Below, in pieces: positions 46,924 through 55,928 of a stretch of 64,000 bases of DNA. Origin of the DNA: Massilia violaceinigra (lineage in GTDB: Bacteria > Pseudomonadota > Gammaproteobacteria > Burkholderiales > Burkholderiaceae_D); the NCBI RefSeq assembly GCF_002752675.1, contig NZ_CP024608.1:2170001-2234000 (forward strand), read 5' to 3'. The position numbers and the translations under genes are program-made. The notes under the pieces are model-generated. The model saw only the letters and a list, made by a program, of their open reading frames with translations. It did no database searches and had not been told where the DNA came from. The stretch's first letter is position 1; each line of letters opens with the position of its first letter.

Positions 46924-48144
46924 ATGACGACGGCAACACATTCAGCACAAGCGCAATACGACCTGTTCCGCCAGCGCGGACTCAAACTCGACATGTCCCG
47001 CGGCAAACCGGCGCCCGAACAACTCGACCTCTCCAACGACCTGCTTGACGCCTTGCCGGGCTTTAGTGCGGCCGACGGCACCGACGCCCGCAATTACGGC
47101 CTCGGCGTCGGCCTGCCCGAAGCGCGCGCGCTGTTCGGCGGCTTGCTCGGCCTGCCGGCTGCCCAGGTGGTGGTCGACAGCAGTGCCAGCCTGTCGCTGA
47201 TGCACGACGTGATCGTCTACGCACTGTTGAACGGCGTGCCGGGCGGACAGCCCTGGGTTGGTCAGCAACCGGTGTTTCTGTGCCCGGTGCCCGGCTACGA
47301 CCGTCATTTCTCGATCTGCGAAGCGCGCGGCATCAAGATGATCAACGTGCCGCTCAACGACGACGGACCGGACATGGACATCGTCGAGCAGCTCGTGGCG
47401 ACCGACGCCAGCATCAAGGGCATGTGGTGCGTGCCCAAGTACAGCAACCCGTCCGGCACGGTGTATTCGGATGAGGTGGTGCGCCGCCTGGCCGCCATGA
47501 AGACGGCCGCGCCGGACTTCCGCCTGATGTGGGACGACGCCTATCGCTTTCATCATCTGACGGACGAGAACGTGCGGATTGCCGAGATCATCGCCGAATG
47601 CGCCAGCGCCGGCAATCCGGACCGGGCGATCGTGTTCGCATCGACCTCGAAGGTGAGCTGGGCTGGGTCGGGTATTGCCGCGCTTGCATCGTCGCCGGCC
47701 AATATCGCCTGGTGGACGCGCCACGCGGGCATCCGCAGCATCGGCCCGGACAAGATCAACCAGCTGCGCCATGTGCGCCTGCTCAAGGATGTGGCCACCG
47801 TTGAGGCGCTGATGACGCGCCACGCGGCGCTGCTCAAGCCCAAGTTCGACGCGGTGCTGGCGCAGTTCAGCGCGCAGCTGGGCGATGTGGCGGGGGTGTC
47901 GTGGACGGTGCCGAAGGGCGGGTATTTCATCGATCTGGTGACGCCGCCGGGTGCGGCGAAGAAGACGATCGCGCTGGCGAAGGAAGCAGGGATTACGCTC
48001 ACGCCGGCTGGCGCTGCGTATCCGTACGGGGTCGATCCCGAGGACAGCCATATCCGGATTGCGCCGAGTTTTCCGTCGTTGCTGGAGATTACCCAGGCGG
48101 CCGAGGGGATTGCGCTGGCGTTGAAGGTGGCTGTGGCTGGTTGA
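46924..48144 (+). CDS. PLP-dependent aminotransferase (class I/II, Asp_aminotransf group)
   Basis: 406 residues, a fold-type I aminotransferase of the group usually named aspartate aminotransferase or MocR-like aminotransferase domain protein. The PLP lysine is Lys243 in FASTSKVSWAGSG; NYGLGVGLPEARALFG, VPKYSNPSGTVYS and WDDAYRFHHL give the cofactor-binding Asn, Asp and Tyr. There is no DNA-binding domain. Substrate uncertain. Expression may be controlled by a hairpin over its ribosome-binding site. Confidence 0.88.
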   Translation: MTTATHSAQAQYDLFRQRGLKLDMSRGKPAPEQLDLSNDLLDALPGFSAADGTDARNYGLGVGLPEARALFGGLLGLPAAQVVVDSSASLSLMHDVIVYALLNGVPGGQPWVGQQPVFLCPVPGYDRHFSICEARGIKMINVPLNDDGPDMDIVEQLVATDASIKGMWCVPKYSNPSGTVYSDEVVRRLAAMKTAAPDFRLMWDDAYRFHHLTDENVRIAEIIAECASAGNPDRAIVFASTSKVSWAGSGIAALASSPANIAWWTRHAGIRSIGPDKINQLRHVRLLKDVATVEALMTRHAALLKPKFDAVLAQFSAQLGDVAGVSWTVPKGGYFIDLVTPPGAAKKTIALAKEAGITLTPAGAAYPYGVDPEDSHIRIAPSFPSLLEITQAAEGIALALKVAVAG

Positions 48145-48176
48145 GTAACCTCCCGCCGTTCCCGTGTCGCCGCCCT

Positions 48177-48205
48177 CGTCGTTCCCGCGCAGGCGGGAAC
48201 GACGG
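48177..48205. repeat. Single unit of the GTCGTTCCCGCG palindromic repeat
   Basis: CGTCGTTCCCGCGC joined to AGGCGGGAACGACGG, one hairpin unit matching the halves of the elements at 3637 and 11153. Lies between convergent genes. Confidence 0.85.
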
Positions 48206-48258
48206 AGGTAGTGGCGGGAATGACGGGAGGCAGGGCAGGGCGGCGTCAAACGACGAAT

Positions 48259-48282
48259 AAAAAAAGCGCCCTCAGGCGCTTT
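48259..48282 (-). terminator. Terminator of fliT, possibly bidirectional
   Basis: GCGCC (48266-48270) and GGCGC (48275-48279) around CTCA, flanked by seven A residues and TTT. On the minus strand this gives a hairpin followed by seven T, 20 bases after the fliT stop. Confidence 0.85.
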
Positions 48283-48301
48283 CATTCACATCTTTACCAG
48301 T

Positions 48302-48580
48302 TCAGTGCGTCGCGCACATCACATCCGACAACTGCCACGGCTCGGTAATCTCGCGCACGGCGCGGTCATTGGCCATGATCTGCTTGAGCAAATCGATCTT
48401 GCGCATGCGCGGAGCGCCATCGAGTGCCGGCACGCCGGTCTTGGTCGCCGACGCCTGCTGCGCGCACTGCGTTTCCAGGTGCGCCAGGCCGTTCCAGTCG
48501 CCTGCTTTTGCCGCAACCGCCATCTTGCCAGTCAGACCAGCAATATTTTCGTACATCGAGAGAACTTCGTTGGAGGTCAT
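48302..48580 (-). CDS. fliT: Flagellar protein FliT
   Basis: 92 residues. Export chaperone for the filament cap FliD, and in enterics also a FlhDC antagonist. EVLSMYENIAGLTGKMAVAA, GDWNGLAHLETQCA and RKIDLLKQIMANDRAVREIT match the FliT helical bundle of Burkholderiales. Unusually it is not next to fliD or fliS in this window. Confidence 0.82.
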   Translation of the reverse strand: MTSNEVLSMYENIAGLTGKMAVAAKAGDWNGLAHLETQCAQQASATKTGVPALDGAPRMRKIDLLKQIMANDRAVREITEPWQLSDVMCATH

Positions 48581-48693
48581 GCGCTCACCTGGCCAAAAAA
48601 TTTATAAAGATTACCGCGTGTCCTTCCATAACGTCGGGATTGCGCGGAACTTTAGCCCTTTTTCAAAAAAATCTGAAAATATTTTTAGCTTAC

Positions 48694-49521
48694 TTAATTG
48701 ATAAGCTCTTCCAGCCCGCCACTGAGCTCGCCCAGCGGCGGAATCCCGGCAAACAACGCATCCGGCGCCACGCCCAGGCCGGTGGCCAGCGCCGCCGTGA
48801 AACAGGCAGCCAGTTCCTCATCGTTCGGCTGGCGCTCCTCGTAGCGCGCGCGCAGCACGGCCAGGTGAATCACCGCCGCCATCCGGTAGGAAGGCGACTC
48901 CGGCGTCGGATCGCCAAAGTGGCGCAAGGTCTGGTGAAACAGGTCGGGGAACTTCCAGCGTACCGCCAGTTCCGCCCCCACTTCGCTGAAATCGTAGCCG
49001 AACAGCGCTTTTTCGGCCGCGATGCGGCCATTCTCATACGGCCCGACCGTCTGGTCGAGCTCCCGCGCCTGCTCCGCCACGCCCGCATGCATCACCAGTT
49101 GCCCGATCCCGTGCATCATCCCGATCGTGAACGCCAGGTCGGTATTGGCGCCGATCTGCTTGGCGATCCACTTGGCCGCCACCGCCGTGTGCAGGCTGTA
49201 GCGCCAGAAGCGCTTCAGGTCGAGGCCCGGCACGGTCTTGAAGCTGCCCACCAGGCCGGAACTGATCACCAGGGTCCGCACCGTCACAAAACCGAGCATG
49301 CGCACCGCGTCGCCCACATTGCCGATCCGGCGCGAGACGTGATAGTAGGCCGAGTTGGCCAGCCGCAGCAGCTTGGCGCTCAGCACCGGGTCGAGCGAGA
49401 GCTTGCGCGCGATCTCTTCGACCGCCACATCCGGGTCGTCGAAGCTGCTGATCAGTTCTGCCACCACTTTGGGCGCGGAGGGCAGGGCGTTCGGATTTTG
49501 CAGCAGGGTCTCGAGAGTCAT
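48694..49521 (-). CDS. HDOD-domain signalling protein
   Basis: 275 residues. HDOD (degenerate HD) domain across most of the protein: LPSAPKVVAELISSFDDPDV, EEIARKLSLDPVLSAKLLRL, ANSAYYHVSRRIGNVGDAVR, then the degenerate catalytic region AAKWIAKQIGANTDLAFTIG. Such proteins act in signalling, often linked to motility or c-di-GMP, without phosphohydrolase residues. It begins away from the diverging M1 peptidase gene. Confidence 0.88.
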   Translation of the reverse strand: MTLETLLQNPNALPSAPKVVAELISSFDDPDVAVEEIARKLSLDPVLSAKLLRLANSAYYHVSRRIGNVGDAVRMLGFVTVRTLVISSGLVGSFKTVPGLDLKRFWRYSLHTAVAAKWIAKQIGANTDLAFTIGMMHGIGQLVMHAGVAEQARELDQTVGPYENGRIAAEKALFGYDFSEVGAELAVRWKFPDLFHQTLRHFGDPTPESPSYRMAAVIHLAVLRARYEERQPNDEELAACFTAALATGLGVAPDALFAGIPPLGELSGGLEELIN

Positions 49522-49732
49522 GGTGTCTCCTGGTTGATGCGGGCTCGCGGCAGCCAGACTATATAGAGAAACATTGGGCAGCGCTACTGGAGCGCCACGG
49601 TTCCCGTTTTACGCACTCTGGCCGCCTATTGTGCAGTTTGTCGCATTTGGTGTACGTTTCGCACTGCGCTCGATTAGAGTGCAGGCTGGGAAGTCGCGCC
49701 GGTCCTGGCGCCGCCACGAAGAGAGAAAAGAC

Positions 49733-52360
49733 ATGACATTATTGAAAGCCCGACGTCTGGCCGCCGCCATCGCGCTCGCCTGTACCGCCTTTGCCGCCCA
49801 TGCCGAAGCCCCGTACGCGTTCGCCACCACGCCGGGCAAGCTGCCGAAGGATATCGTGCCGGTGCAGTATGCCGCCCACCTGATCCCCGACCTGGCCGCC
49901 AATACCTTCCTCGGTTCCGAGACGGTGGAAATCGAAGTGCTTAAAACCACCTCCCTCATCATGCTCAACGCCGTCGACCTCGAGATCGACGCGGCCAGCC
50001 TGTCGGGCAAGAACATCGGCTCCCTGAAACTGACGCCCAAGATCGACAAGGAACAGGAAACGCTCAGCTTCGCGCTGGCGCAGCCGCTCGAACCTGGCCG
50101 CTACAACCTGGCCCTCAAGTTCCACGGCGTGATCAACCGCGAAGCGCGCGGCATGTTCCACATGAAGTACAAGGCCGGCAGCGCGGCGCGCACCATGATC
50201 GCCACCAACATGGAGCCGACCGACACGCGCCGCATGCTGCCGACCTGGGACGAACCGGCTTTCCGCGCCGCCTTCAAGCTCACCGTCGACCTGCCGGCCA
50301 GCTTCAAGGCCTACTCCAACACCCCGCTCGAACGCCAGGAAAAGCTCGACGGCGGCCTGCAGCGCTTTCACTTCGGCGTCACGCCCAAGATGTCGAGCTA
50401 CCTGGTGGTGCTGGTGGCGGGCGAACTGGAACGGATCAGCGCCAGGCAGGATGGCGTGGAGATCGGCATCGTCACCACCGAAGGCAAGCAGGAGTCGGCC
50501 GCCTACGCGCTGGCCGCCACCAAGGACTTGCTGCGCTACTACAACAAGTACTTCGGCCAGCCCTACCCGCTGCCCAAGCTGGACCAGATCGCCATCCCCG
50601 GCGGCTTTAACGGCGCCATGGAAAACTGGGGCGCCATCGTCTACAACGAATCGGCCCTGCTGGTCGACCCCAAGAAAAGTCCCGACCATGTGCGCCAGAA
50701 CTCGTTCGGCATCAACGCCCACGAAGTGGCGCACCAGTGGTTCGGCAACCTGGTGACCATGGGCTGGTGGGACAACCTGTGGCTCAACGAAGGCTTCGCC
50801 TCCTGGATGGCGACCAAGGCCACCGACCATTTCCATCCCGAGTGGCGGGTGCAGCTGGGCGCCCTGGCCGACCGCGAAAGCGTCATGAACCTGGACGCGC
50901 GCAAGACCACGCACCCGATCCAGACCCCGGTGCTGACCGAAGCGCAGGCCGCCGACGCCTTCGATGCGATCACCTACGCCAAGGGCCAGGCCTTCCTGCG
51001 CATGCTGGAGGCCTACCTGGGCGAAGAGCCCTTCCGCAAAGGCATCCGCGCCTACATGGCCAAGCACCAGTATGGCAACACCACCACCGCCGACCTCTGG
51101 GCCGCGCTCGAAAAGGCCTCCGGCAAGCCGGTCGAAAAGCTGGCCTCCGACTGGACCACCCAGCCCGGCTTCCCGCTGCTGAAGGTCGAACAAAGCTGCG
51201 AAAACGGCAAGCGCCGCGTGACGCTGTCGCAGGAACAGTTCCGCCTCGACGAACCGGCCCTTGAAAAACGCCTGTGGAACGTACCGGTGCAAGTGGGCAC
51301 CGTCAACGGCAAGGCCAGTTACGCCTTGCTCTCGGGCGCCAGCAGCACGGTAATGCAAGCCTCGTGCGACGGCACGCTGGTGATCGACCCGGCCAGCGTC
51401 GGCTACTTCCGTGTCCAGTACGACAAGGCCGGATTCGACGCGCTGGCAGGGCAGGCCGCCAAGCTGCCCGACACCACCCGACTCAAACTGCTGGGCGACA
51501 CCTGGAGCCTGGTGCAGGCCGACCGCATGCAGCTTGATAGCTACGTCAAACTGGTCTCGGCCTACGCCGACGAACCGCGGCTGGCGGTATGGGACGCCAT
51601 TCTCGGCAATCTGAGCACGCTCGACACCCTGGCCCAAGGCGAACCGGAACGCGCGCTGGTGCGGCGCTATATAACCAGCCTGGCCGCTCCCAGGTTCGCG
51701 CGCCTCGGCTGGGACGACAAGCCCGGCGAATCGACCGAAGAGCGCCAGCTGCGCGCCCTGCTGGCCAGCACGCTGGCCAAGATCGGCGACCCGGCCGTGA
51801 TCGCCGAAGGGCGCGCCCGCTTCGCGCGCTTCCTGCTCGACCCAGCCAGCGTGTCGCCATCGATGATCGAGTTCGTCATGCGCGTGGCCGGCCGCTATGG
51901 CGACGCCGCCACCTACGAGGCCCTGGCCAGCCGCGCGGTGCAAGCCCAGAGCGACGAAGAACGCAACCGCTACGCGCGCTCCATGGCGCTGGCGCGCGAC
52001 CCGGCGCTGGCCCAGCGCACCTTGAAAATGGCGCTCTCGCCCGAACTGCCGGCGCAGCTGACCTCCACCCTGGTACCGGCGGTGGCGCGCGGCGAACACG
52101 TCGAGCTGGCGTGGGCGTTCGCCACCGCCAACCGCGACGCATTGATGAAGGACCAGGAATCGGTTGGCCAGAACCGCTTTTTCCCGAGCGTGGTATCGTC
52201 CTCCTCCAATCCGGCCCACGCGGACATGATGGAAGCCTACGTGAAGCAGAACTTCGGCCCCGATGCCCAGGTCGAAGCGCAACGCGTCGCCAATGGCATC
52301 CGCACCCGCGCCGCCCAGAAAACCCGTTTGCTGCCGCAAGTGCGCGCGGCGTTCAAATAA
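49733..52360 (+). CDS. Secreted M1-family zinc aminopeptidase
   Basis: 875 residues, with signal peptide (MTLLKARRLAAAIALACTAF, AAHA). The exopeptidase motif GAMEN is at 294-298 and the zinc motif HEVAHQW with His330, Glu331 and His334 has its third ligand Glu353 in WLNEGFA. An ERAP1-like C-terminal domain follows (from about 520). ATG at 49733 chosen for the signal peptide; the upstream frame adds 53 improbable residues. Paired with an M13 peptidase gene 20 bases downstream, suggesting co-expression for periplasmic peptide degradation. Confidence 0.93.
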   Translation: MTLLKARRLAAAIALACTAFAAHAEAPYAFATTPGKLPKDIVPVQYAAHLIPDLAANTFLGSETVEIEVLKTTSLIMLNAVDLEIDAASLSGKNIGSLKLTPKIDKEQETLSFALAQPLEPGRYNLALKFHGVINREARGMFHMKYKAGSAARTMIATNMEPTDTRRMLPTWDEPAFRAAFKLTVDLPASFKAYSNTPLERQEKLDGGLQRFHFGVTPKMSSYLVVLVAGELERISARQDGVEIGIVTTEGKQESAAYALAATKDLLRYYNKYFGQPYPLPKLDQIAIPGGFNGAMENWGAIVYNESALLVDPKKSPDHVRQNSFGINAHEVAHQWFGNLVTMGWWDNLWLNEGFASWMATKATDHFHPEWRVQLGALADRESVMNLDARKTTHPIQTPVLTEAQAADAFDAITYAKGQAFLRMLEAYLGEEPFRKGIRAYMAKHQYGNTTTADLWAALEKASGKPVEKLASDWTTQPGFPLLKVEQSCENGKRRVTLSQEQFRLDEPALEKRLWNVPVQVGTVNGKASYALLSGASSTVMQASCDGTLVIDPASVGYFRVQYDKAGFDALAGQAAKLPDTTRLKLLGDTWSLVQADRMQLDSYVKLVSAYADEPRLAVWDAILGNLSTLDTLAQGEPERALVRRYITSLAAPRFARLGWDDKPGESTEERQLRALLASTLAKIGDPAVIAEGRARFARFLLDPASVSPSMIEFVMRVAGRYGDAATYEALASRAVQAQSDEERNRYARSMALARDPALAQRTLKMALSPELPAQLTSTLVPAVARGEHVELAWAFATANRDALMKDQESVGQNRFFPSVVSSSSNPAHADMMEAYVKQNFGPDAQVEAQRVANGIRTRAAQKTRLLPQVRAAFK

Positions 52361-52380
52361 ACACAGCATCAAGGAACGAC

Positions 52381-54429
52381 ATGAAAACCAACTGGACCCC
52401 GATCAAGACCGCCCTCAGCCTCGCCCTGTGCGGCGCCTCGCTGGCCTTTGCCCCGGCCCATGGCGCCGGCCAGGACGCCGCCCCCGCCGCCAAGGCCATT
52501 ACCACCCCCGTGCTGCCCGGCGACGACTTTTTCGCCTACGCCAACGGCGACTGGCTCGCCAAAACCGAGATCCCGGCGGACCGCAGCAGCTGGGGCGCCT
52601 TTGCCGCCATGGCCGAAACCAGCAACGCGCGCATCGTCAAGCTGATCGACGAAGTCGCGGCCGACAAGAAGGCCAAGGGCGAAGCGCGCAAGGTCGCCGA
52701 TTTCTACAGCACCTTCATGGACGAAGCGGCCATCGAAGCGAAAGGCACGGCGCCGCTCAAGCCGCTGCTGGCGAAGATCGACGCCATCAAGGACAAGGCG
52801 CAGCTGGTGCGCGCGCTGGGCGCCTCGCTGCGGGCCGACGTCGATCCGCTCAACGCCACCAACTTCTTCACCGAGAACCTGTTCGGCCTGTGGGTCGCCC
52901 AGGGCCTGAACGACCCGACCCGCAACACGCCCTACCTGCTGCAGGGCGGCCTGGGCATGCCGGACCGCGCCTACTACCTGACCGACAGCCCGCGCATGGC
53001 CGACCTGCGCACCAAATACAAGCAGCACATCGGCGCCATGCTCAAGCTGGCCGGTTACCCTGATGCCGACGCGCGCGCGGCCAAGGTATTCGATCTCGAG
53101 ATGAAGATCGCCCAGTCGCACGCCAGCCGCGAGGACTCGGCCGACGTCCTGAAAGCGAACAACAGCTGGACCCTCAAGGACTTCGCCGCCAACGCGCCCG
53201 GCATGGACTGGGCTGCGTTCTTCAAGAGCGCCGGCCTGACGGGCGCGCACAACTTCATCGTCTGGCATCCGGGTGCGATGAAGGGCGCCGCCGCGCTGGT
53301 CGACAGTACCGATATCGCGACCTGGAAAGACTTCCTCGCCTTCCACCAGGTGAACCACTTCGCCCCGGCCTTGCCGAAGGCCTTTGCCGACCAGCGCTTC
53401 GAGTTTTCCGGAAAAGCCATGAGCGGCACCCCGCAGCAGTCGCCGCGCTGGAAGCGCGCGCTGGCCGCCACCAACGGCGCGCTCGACGAAGCGGTCGGCC
53501 GCATGTACGTGGAACGCCACTTCCCGGCCGAGAACAAGGCGCGCGTGCAGAAAATGGTCAGCAACATCATCGCCGCCTTCAGCAAGCGCATCGACCAGCT
53601 GGACTGGATGGCCCCGGCCACCCGCGCCCAGGCGCAGGAAAAGCTCAAGACCATGTACGTCGGCGTGGCCTATCCGGACCGCTGGCGCTCGTACGCGGGC
53701 CTGAAGGTCGTGCCGGGCGACGCTCTCGGTAACGCCGTGCGCGCCGAACAGTTCCACTACGCGCAGGAGATCGCGCGTCTGAAGCAAAAGGTCGACCGCA
53801 CCGCCTGGGCGATGCCGCCGCAATTGGTCAACGCGGTCAATCTGCCGCTGCAAAACGCCATGAACTTCCCGGCCGCGATTTTGCAGCCGCCGTTCTTCGA
53901 TCCCAAGGCGTCCGATGGCGAAAACTACGGCGCCATCGGCTCCATCATCGGCCACGAGATCAGCCACAGCTTCGACGACCAGGGCGCGCAGTTCGACGCC
54001 CAGGGACGCCTGCGCGACTGGTGGACCAAGGAAGACATGGCCCACTTCAAAGGCGCCGCCGGCAAGCTGGTGGCGCAGTTCAGCGCCTACAAGCCGTTCC
54101 CCGACCTGGCCGTCAACGGCCAGCTGACGCTGAGCGAAAACCTGGCCGACCTGGCCGGCGTCGCGGCATCCTACGATGCCTACAAAGCCTCGCTGGGCCA
54201 GGCCGCGCCGGCCGACGCCGACAAGCAGTTCTTCCTCGGCTACGCGCGTGCGTGGCAGACCAAGGTGCGCGAAGCGGCTGCGCGCCAGCGCATACTGACC
54301 GACGGCCACGCGCCGGCTGAATACCGCACCGCCATCGTGCGCAATCTCGAGCCGTGGTACAAGGCGTTCGACGTCAAGCCGGGCCAGGCCCTGTACCTGG
54401 CGCCGGCCGAACGCGTCAAGGTATGGTAA
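52381..54429 (+). CDS. Secreted M13-family (neprilysin/PepO-like) endopeptidase
   Basis: 682 residues with signal peptide (MKTNWTPIKTALSLALCGAS onward). PGDDFFAYANGDWL opens the M13 N-terminal domain. Zinc residues His525 and His529 with Glu526 are in HEISHSF, and the third ligand Glu586 is in ENLADLAG. The typical C-terminal Trp is present (ERVKVW). AAGGAACGAC precedes the ATG. Second gene of the peptidase pair. Confidence 0.94.
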   Translation: MKTNWTPIKTALSLALCGASLAFAPAHGAGQDAAPAAKAITTPVLPGDDFFAYANGDWLAKTEIPADRSSWGAFAAMAETSNARIVKLIDEVAADKKAKGEARKVADFYSTFMDEAAIEAKGTAPLKPLLAKIDAIKDKAQLVRALGASLRADVDPLNATNFFTENLFGLWVAQGLNDPTRNTPYLLQGGLGMPDRAYYLTDSPRMADLRTKYKQHIGAMLKLAGYPDADARAAKVFDLEMKIAQSHASREDSADVLKANNSWTLKDFAANAPGMDWAAFFKSAGLTGAHNFIVWHPGAMKGAAALVDSTDIATWKDFLAFHQVNHFAPALPKAFADQRFEFSGKAMSGTPQQSPRWKRALAATNGALDEAVGRMYVERHFPAENKARVQKMVSNIIAAFSKRIDQLDWMAPATRAQAQEKLKTMYVGVAYPDRWRSYAGLKVVPGDALGNAVRAEQFHYAQEIARLKQKVDRTAWAMPPQLVNAVNLPLQNAMNFPAAILQPPFFDPKASDGENYGAIGSIIGHEISHSFDDQGAQFDAQGRLRDWWTKEDMAHFKGAAGKLVAQFSAYKPFPDLAVNGQLTLSENLADLAGVAASYDAYKASLGQAAPADADKQFFLGYARAWQTKVREAAARQRILTDGHAPAEYRTAIVRNLEPWYKAFDVKPGQALYLAPAERVKVW

Positions 54430-54442
54430 GAAAGGACGTGCG

Positions 54443-55066
54443 ATGAGCCAGGATATCGACGACATCACGCGCCGCACCCTGGCTCACTACGACAGCACCG
54501 CCGAACAGTTCTTCCGCGGCACGGTGGACCATGATGTCAGCCAGAACATCGCGGCGCTGCTCGACGCCATCGACGGCGAGGCGCCGTACACCTTGCTCGA
54601 CCTGGGCTGCGGCCCGGGGCGCGACCTCAAGACCTTCAGCGCCCTTGGCCACCGCGCCATTGGCCTGGATGGTTCGGGCGAATTCGCGGCCATGGCGCGG
54701 GCCTACAGCGGCTGCGACGTGTGGCATCAGGACTTCGTGCACCTCGACCTGCCGGCTGGCCTGTTCGACGGCATCTATGCCAACGCCGTGCTGTTCCACG
54801 TGCCCAGCCGCGCGCTGCCCGAGGTGCTGGACAAGCTGTACGCGGCGCTGAAGCCGGGCGGCGTGCTGTTCAGTTCCAACCCGCGCGGCAACAACCAGGA
54901 AGGCTGGAACGGACCGCGCTACGGCAGCTACTACGACTTCGATACCTGGCAGGAATACATGATCGCCGCTAACTTTTCTCCGCTGCATCATTACTATCGT
55001 CCCGACGGCTTGCCGCGCGAACAGCAGCCCTGGCTGGCGAGTGTTTGGCGCAAGCCGTACGGTTAG
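54443..55066 (+). CDS. Class I SAM-dependent methyltransferase
   Basis: 207 residues. Motif I LLDLGCGPGRDLKTF binds S-adenosylmethionine; GLDGSGEFAAMARAY and the FDGIYANAVLFHVPSRALPE post-I/IV region follow a methyltransferase type 11/25 fold. Substrate unknown. AAAGGA before the ATG and only 13 bases after the M13 gene, so probably co-transcribed. Confidence 0.88.
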   Translation: MSQDIDDITRRTLAHYDSTAEQFFRGTVDHDVSQNIAALLDAIDGEAPYTLLDLGCGPGRDLKTFSALGHRAIGLDGSGEFAAMARAYSGCDVWHQDFVHLDLPAGLFDGIYANAVLFHVPSRALPEVLDKLYAALKPGGVLFSSNPRGNNQEGWNGPRYGSYYDFDTWQEYMIAANFSPLHHYYRPDGLPREQQPWLASVWRKPYG

Positions 55067-55161
55067 TTAGCGAACGGAACAATTCTTCGGATTGAACTAT
55101 TCTGAACCGGTCGCACATTCCGGTGCGCCCGCAGTTTCACTCACCATATGAGGTACCGAAA

Positions 55162-55344
55162 ATGAACGAGGACCAAGTAAAAGGCAAAGCGAAAGACATC
55201 GGCGGCAAGATCCAGGAAGAAGTCGGCAAAGTTGTCGGCAGCAGCGAGCAGCAAGCTAAAGGTTTATCAAAGCAGGTAGAAGGCAAAGTCCAGGAAAAAT
55301 TCGGCGACGCCAAGGAAGTGCTCAAGGATCAAGGAAACCGCTGA
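55162..55344 (+). CDS. CsbD-family stress protein, copy 1
   Basis: 60 residues, MNEDQVKGKAKDIGGKIQEE followed by VGKVVGSSEQQAKGLSKQ, the CsbD consensus. Small hydrophilic general-stress protein of unknown biochemistry. ATG at 55162; the longer frame adds 13 residues of leader. A second copy is 334 bases downstream. Confidence 0.92.
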   Translation: MNEDQVKGKAKDIGGKIQEEVGKVVGSSEQQAKGLSKQVEGKVQEKFGDAKEVLKDQGNR

Positions 55345-55365
55345 TCCAGCTCAGACGCGCCCCAC

Positions 55366-55421
55366 AACCGGGGTCAGAGCTCTAATTAGAAATCTTTCTA
55401 ATCAGAGCTCTGACCCCGGTT
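55366..55421. repeat. Long near-perfect palindrome with GGGGTCAGAGCTC ends
   Basis: AACCGGGGTCAGAGCTCT and AGAGCTCTGACCCCGGTT form the outer arms; the inner ATTAGAA/TTCTAAT extends them to about 26 bp. Similar GGGGTCAGA repeats are known in many proteobacteria and are often linked to REP-type transposases. None is encoded here. Confidence 0.85.
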
Positions 55422-55500
55422 CCGTTTACCGGCCCAGTTCGATTGTTCTGTGAAGACAAGAAATAAATTGCGCCCATGGCGACATCCGAGCCGAAAAAAC

Positions 55501-55574
55501 TTTCCTAACCGGGGTCAGACATCCGAATCGAACCTTTTTTGTTGCTAGTCAGAGCTCTGACCCCGGTTAGGAAA
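55501..55574. repeat. Second GGGGTCAGA palindrome with long loop
   Basis: TTTCCTAACCGGGGTCAGA (55501-55519) and its exact inverse (55556-55574) enclose a 36-base loop that retains an internal GTCAGAGCTC. It shares the CCGGGGTCAGA core with the palindrome at 55366-55421. Confidence 0.88.
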
Positions 55575-55678
55575 TAATTTGGCTTATGTGCGGGAGCGAA
55601 CTGATCAATTCTGAGCTCAGCAGTAAGATGGCTTCACTACATCGCCACCCTGGCTTTGTGCACTAAAGGAGCCTTACC

Positions 55679-55858
55679 ATGAACAAAGATCAAGTCAACG
55701 GCAAACTGCAAGACATCGGCGGCAAAATTCAGGAAGAAGCTGGCAAACTGGTCGGTAGCACCGAACAGCAAGCTAAGGGTCTGGAAAACCAGCTCGAAGG
55801 CAAAACCCAGGAAAAAATCGGCGACCTCAAAGAAGCTATCAAGGATGCGACCAACTAA
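55679..55858 (+). CDS. CsbD-family stress protein, copy 2
   Basis: 59 residues from the ATG at 55679, with AAGGAG at 55666-55671: MNKDQVNGKLQDIGGKIQEE, then AGKLVGSTEQQAKGLENQ. About two thirds identical to copy 1, so a tandem duplication. Followed by a strong terminator. It is easily missed because of its length. Confidence 0.92.
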   Translation: MNKDQVNGKLQDIGGKIQEEAGKLVGSTEQQAKGLENQLEGKTQEKIGDLKEAIKDATN

Positions 55859-55875
55859 TTGGTCCGCTCCATATG

Positions 55876-55908
55876 AAAACAGCCGCGAACTTCGCGGCTG
55901 TTTTTTTT
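55876..55908 (+). terminator. Rho-independent terminator after CsbD copy 2
   Basis: AAAACAGCCGCGAA pairs with TTCGCGGCTGTTTT and runs into eight T residues. The A-rich 5' side means it may also stop the convergent S9 peptidase transcript. Confidence 0.93.
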
Positions 55909-55928
55909 GGTCGGTCGCTTTGCGCCGA

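Noticed and set aside
51589..52380. N-terminal extension of the M13 peptidase frame back into the M1 gene
   Set aside because: It overlaps most of the 3' part of the M1 gene in another frame; the ATG at 52381 gives a signal peptide and has a ribosome-binding site.
49739..54477. Two very long minus-strand open frames across the M1 and M13 genes
   Set aside because: Composition is dominated by Arg, Gly, His and Val as expected for antisense frames of GC-rich genes; no domain can be seen.
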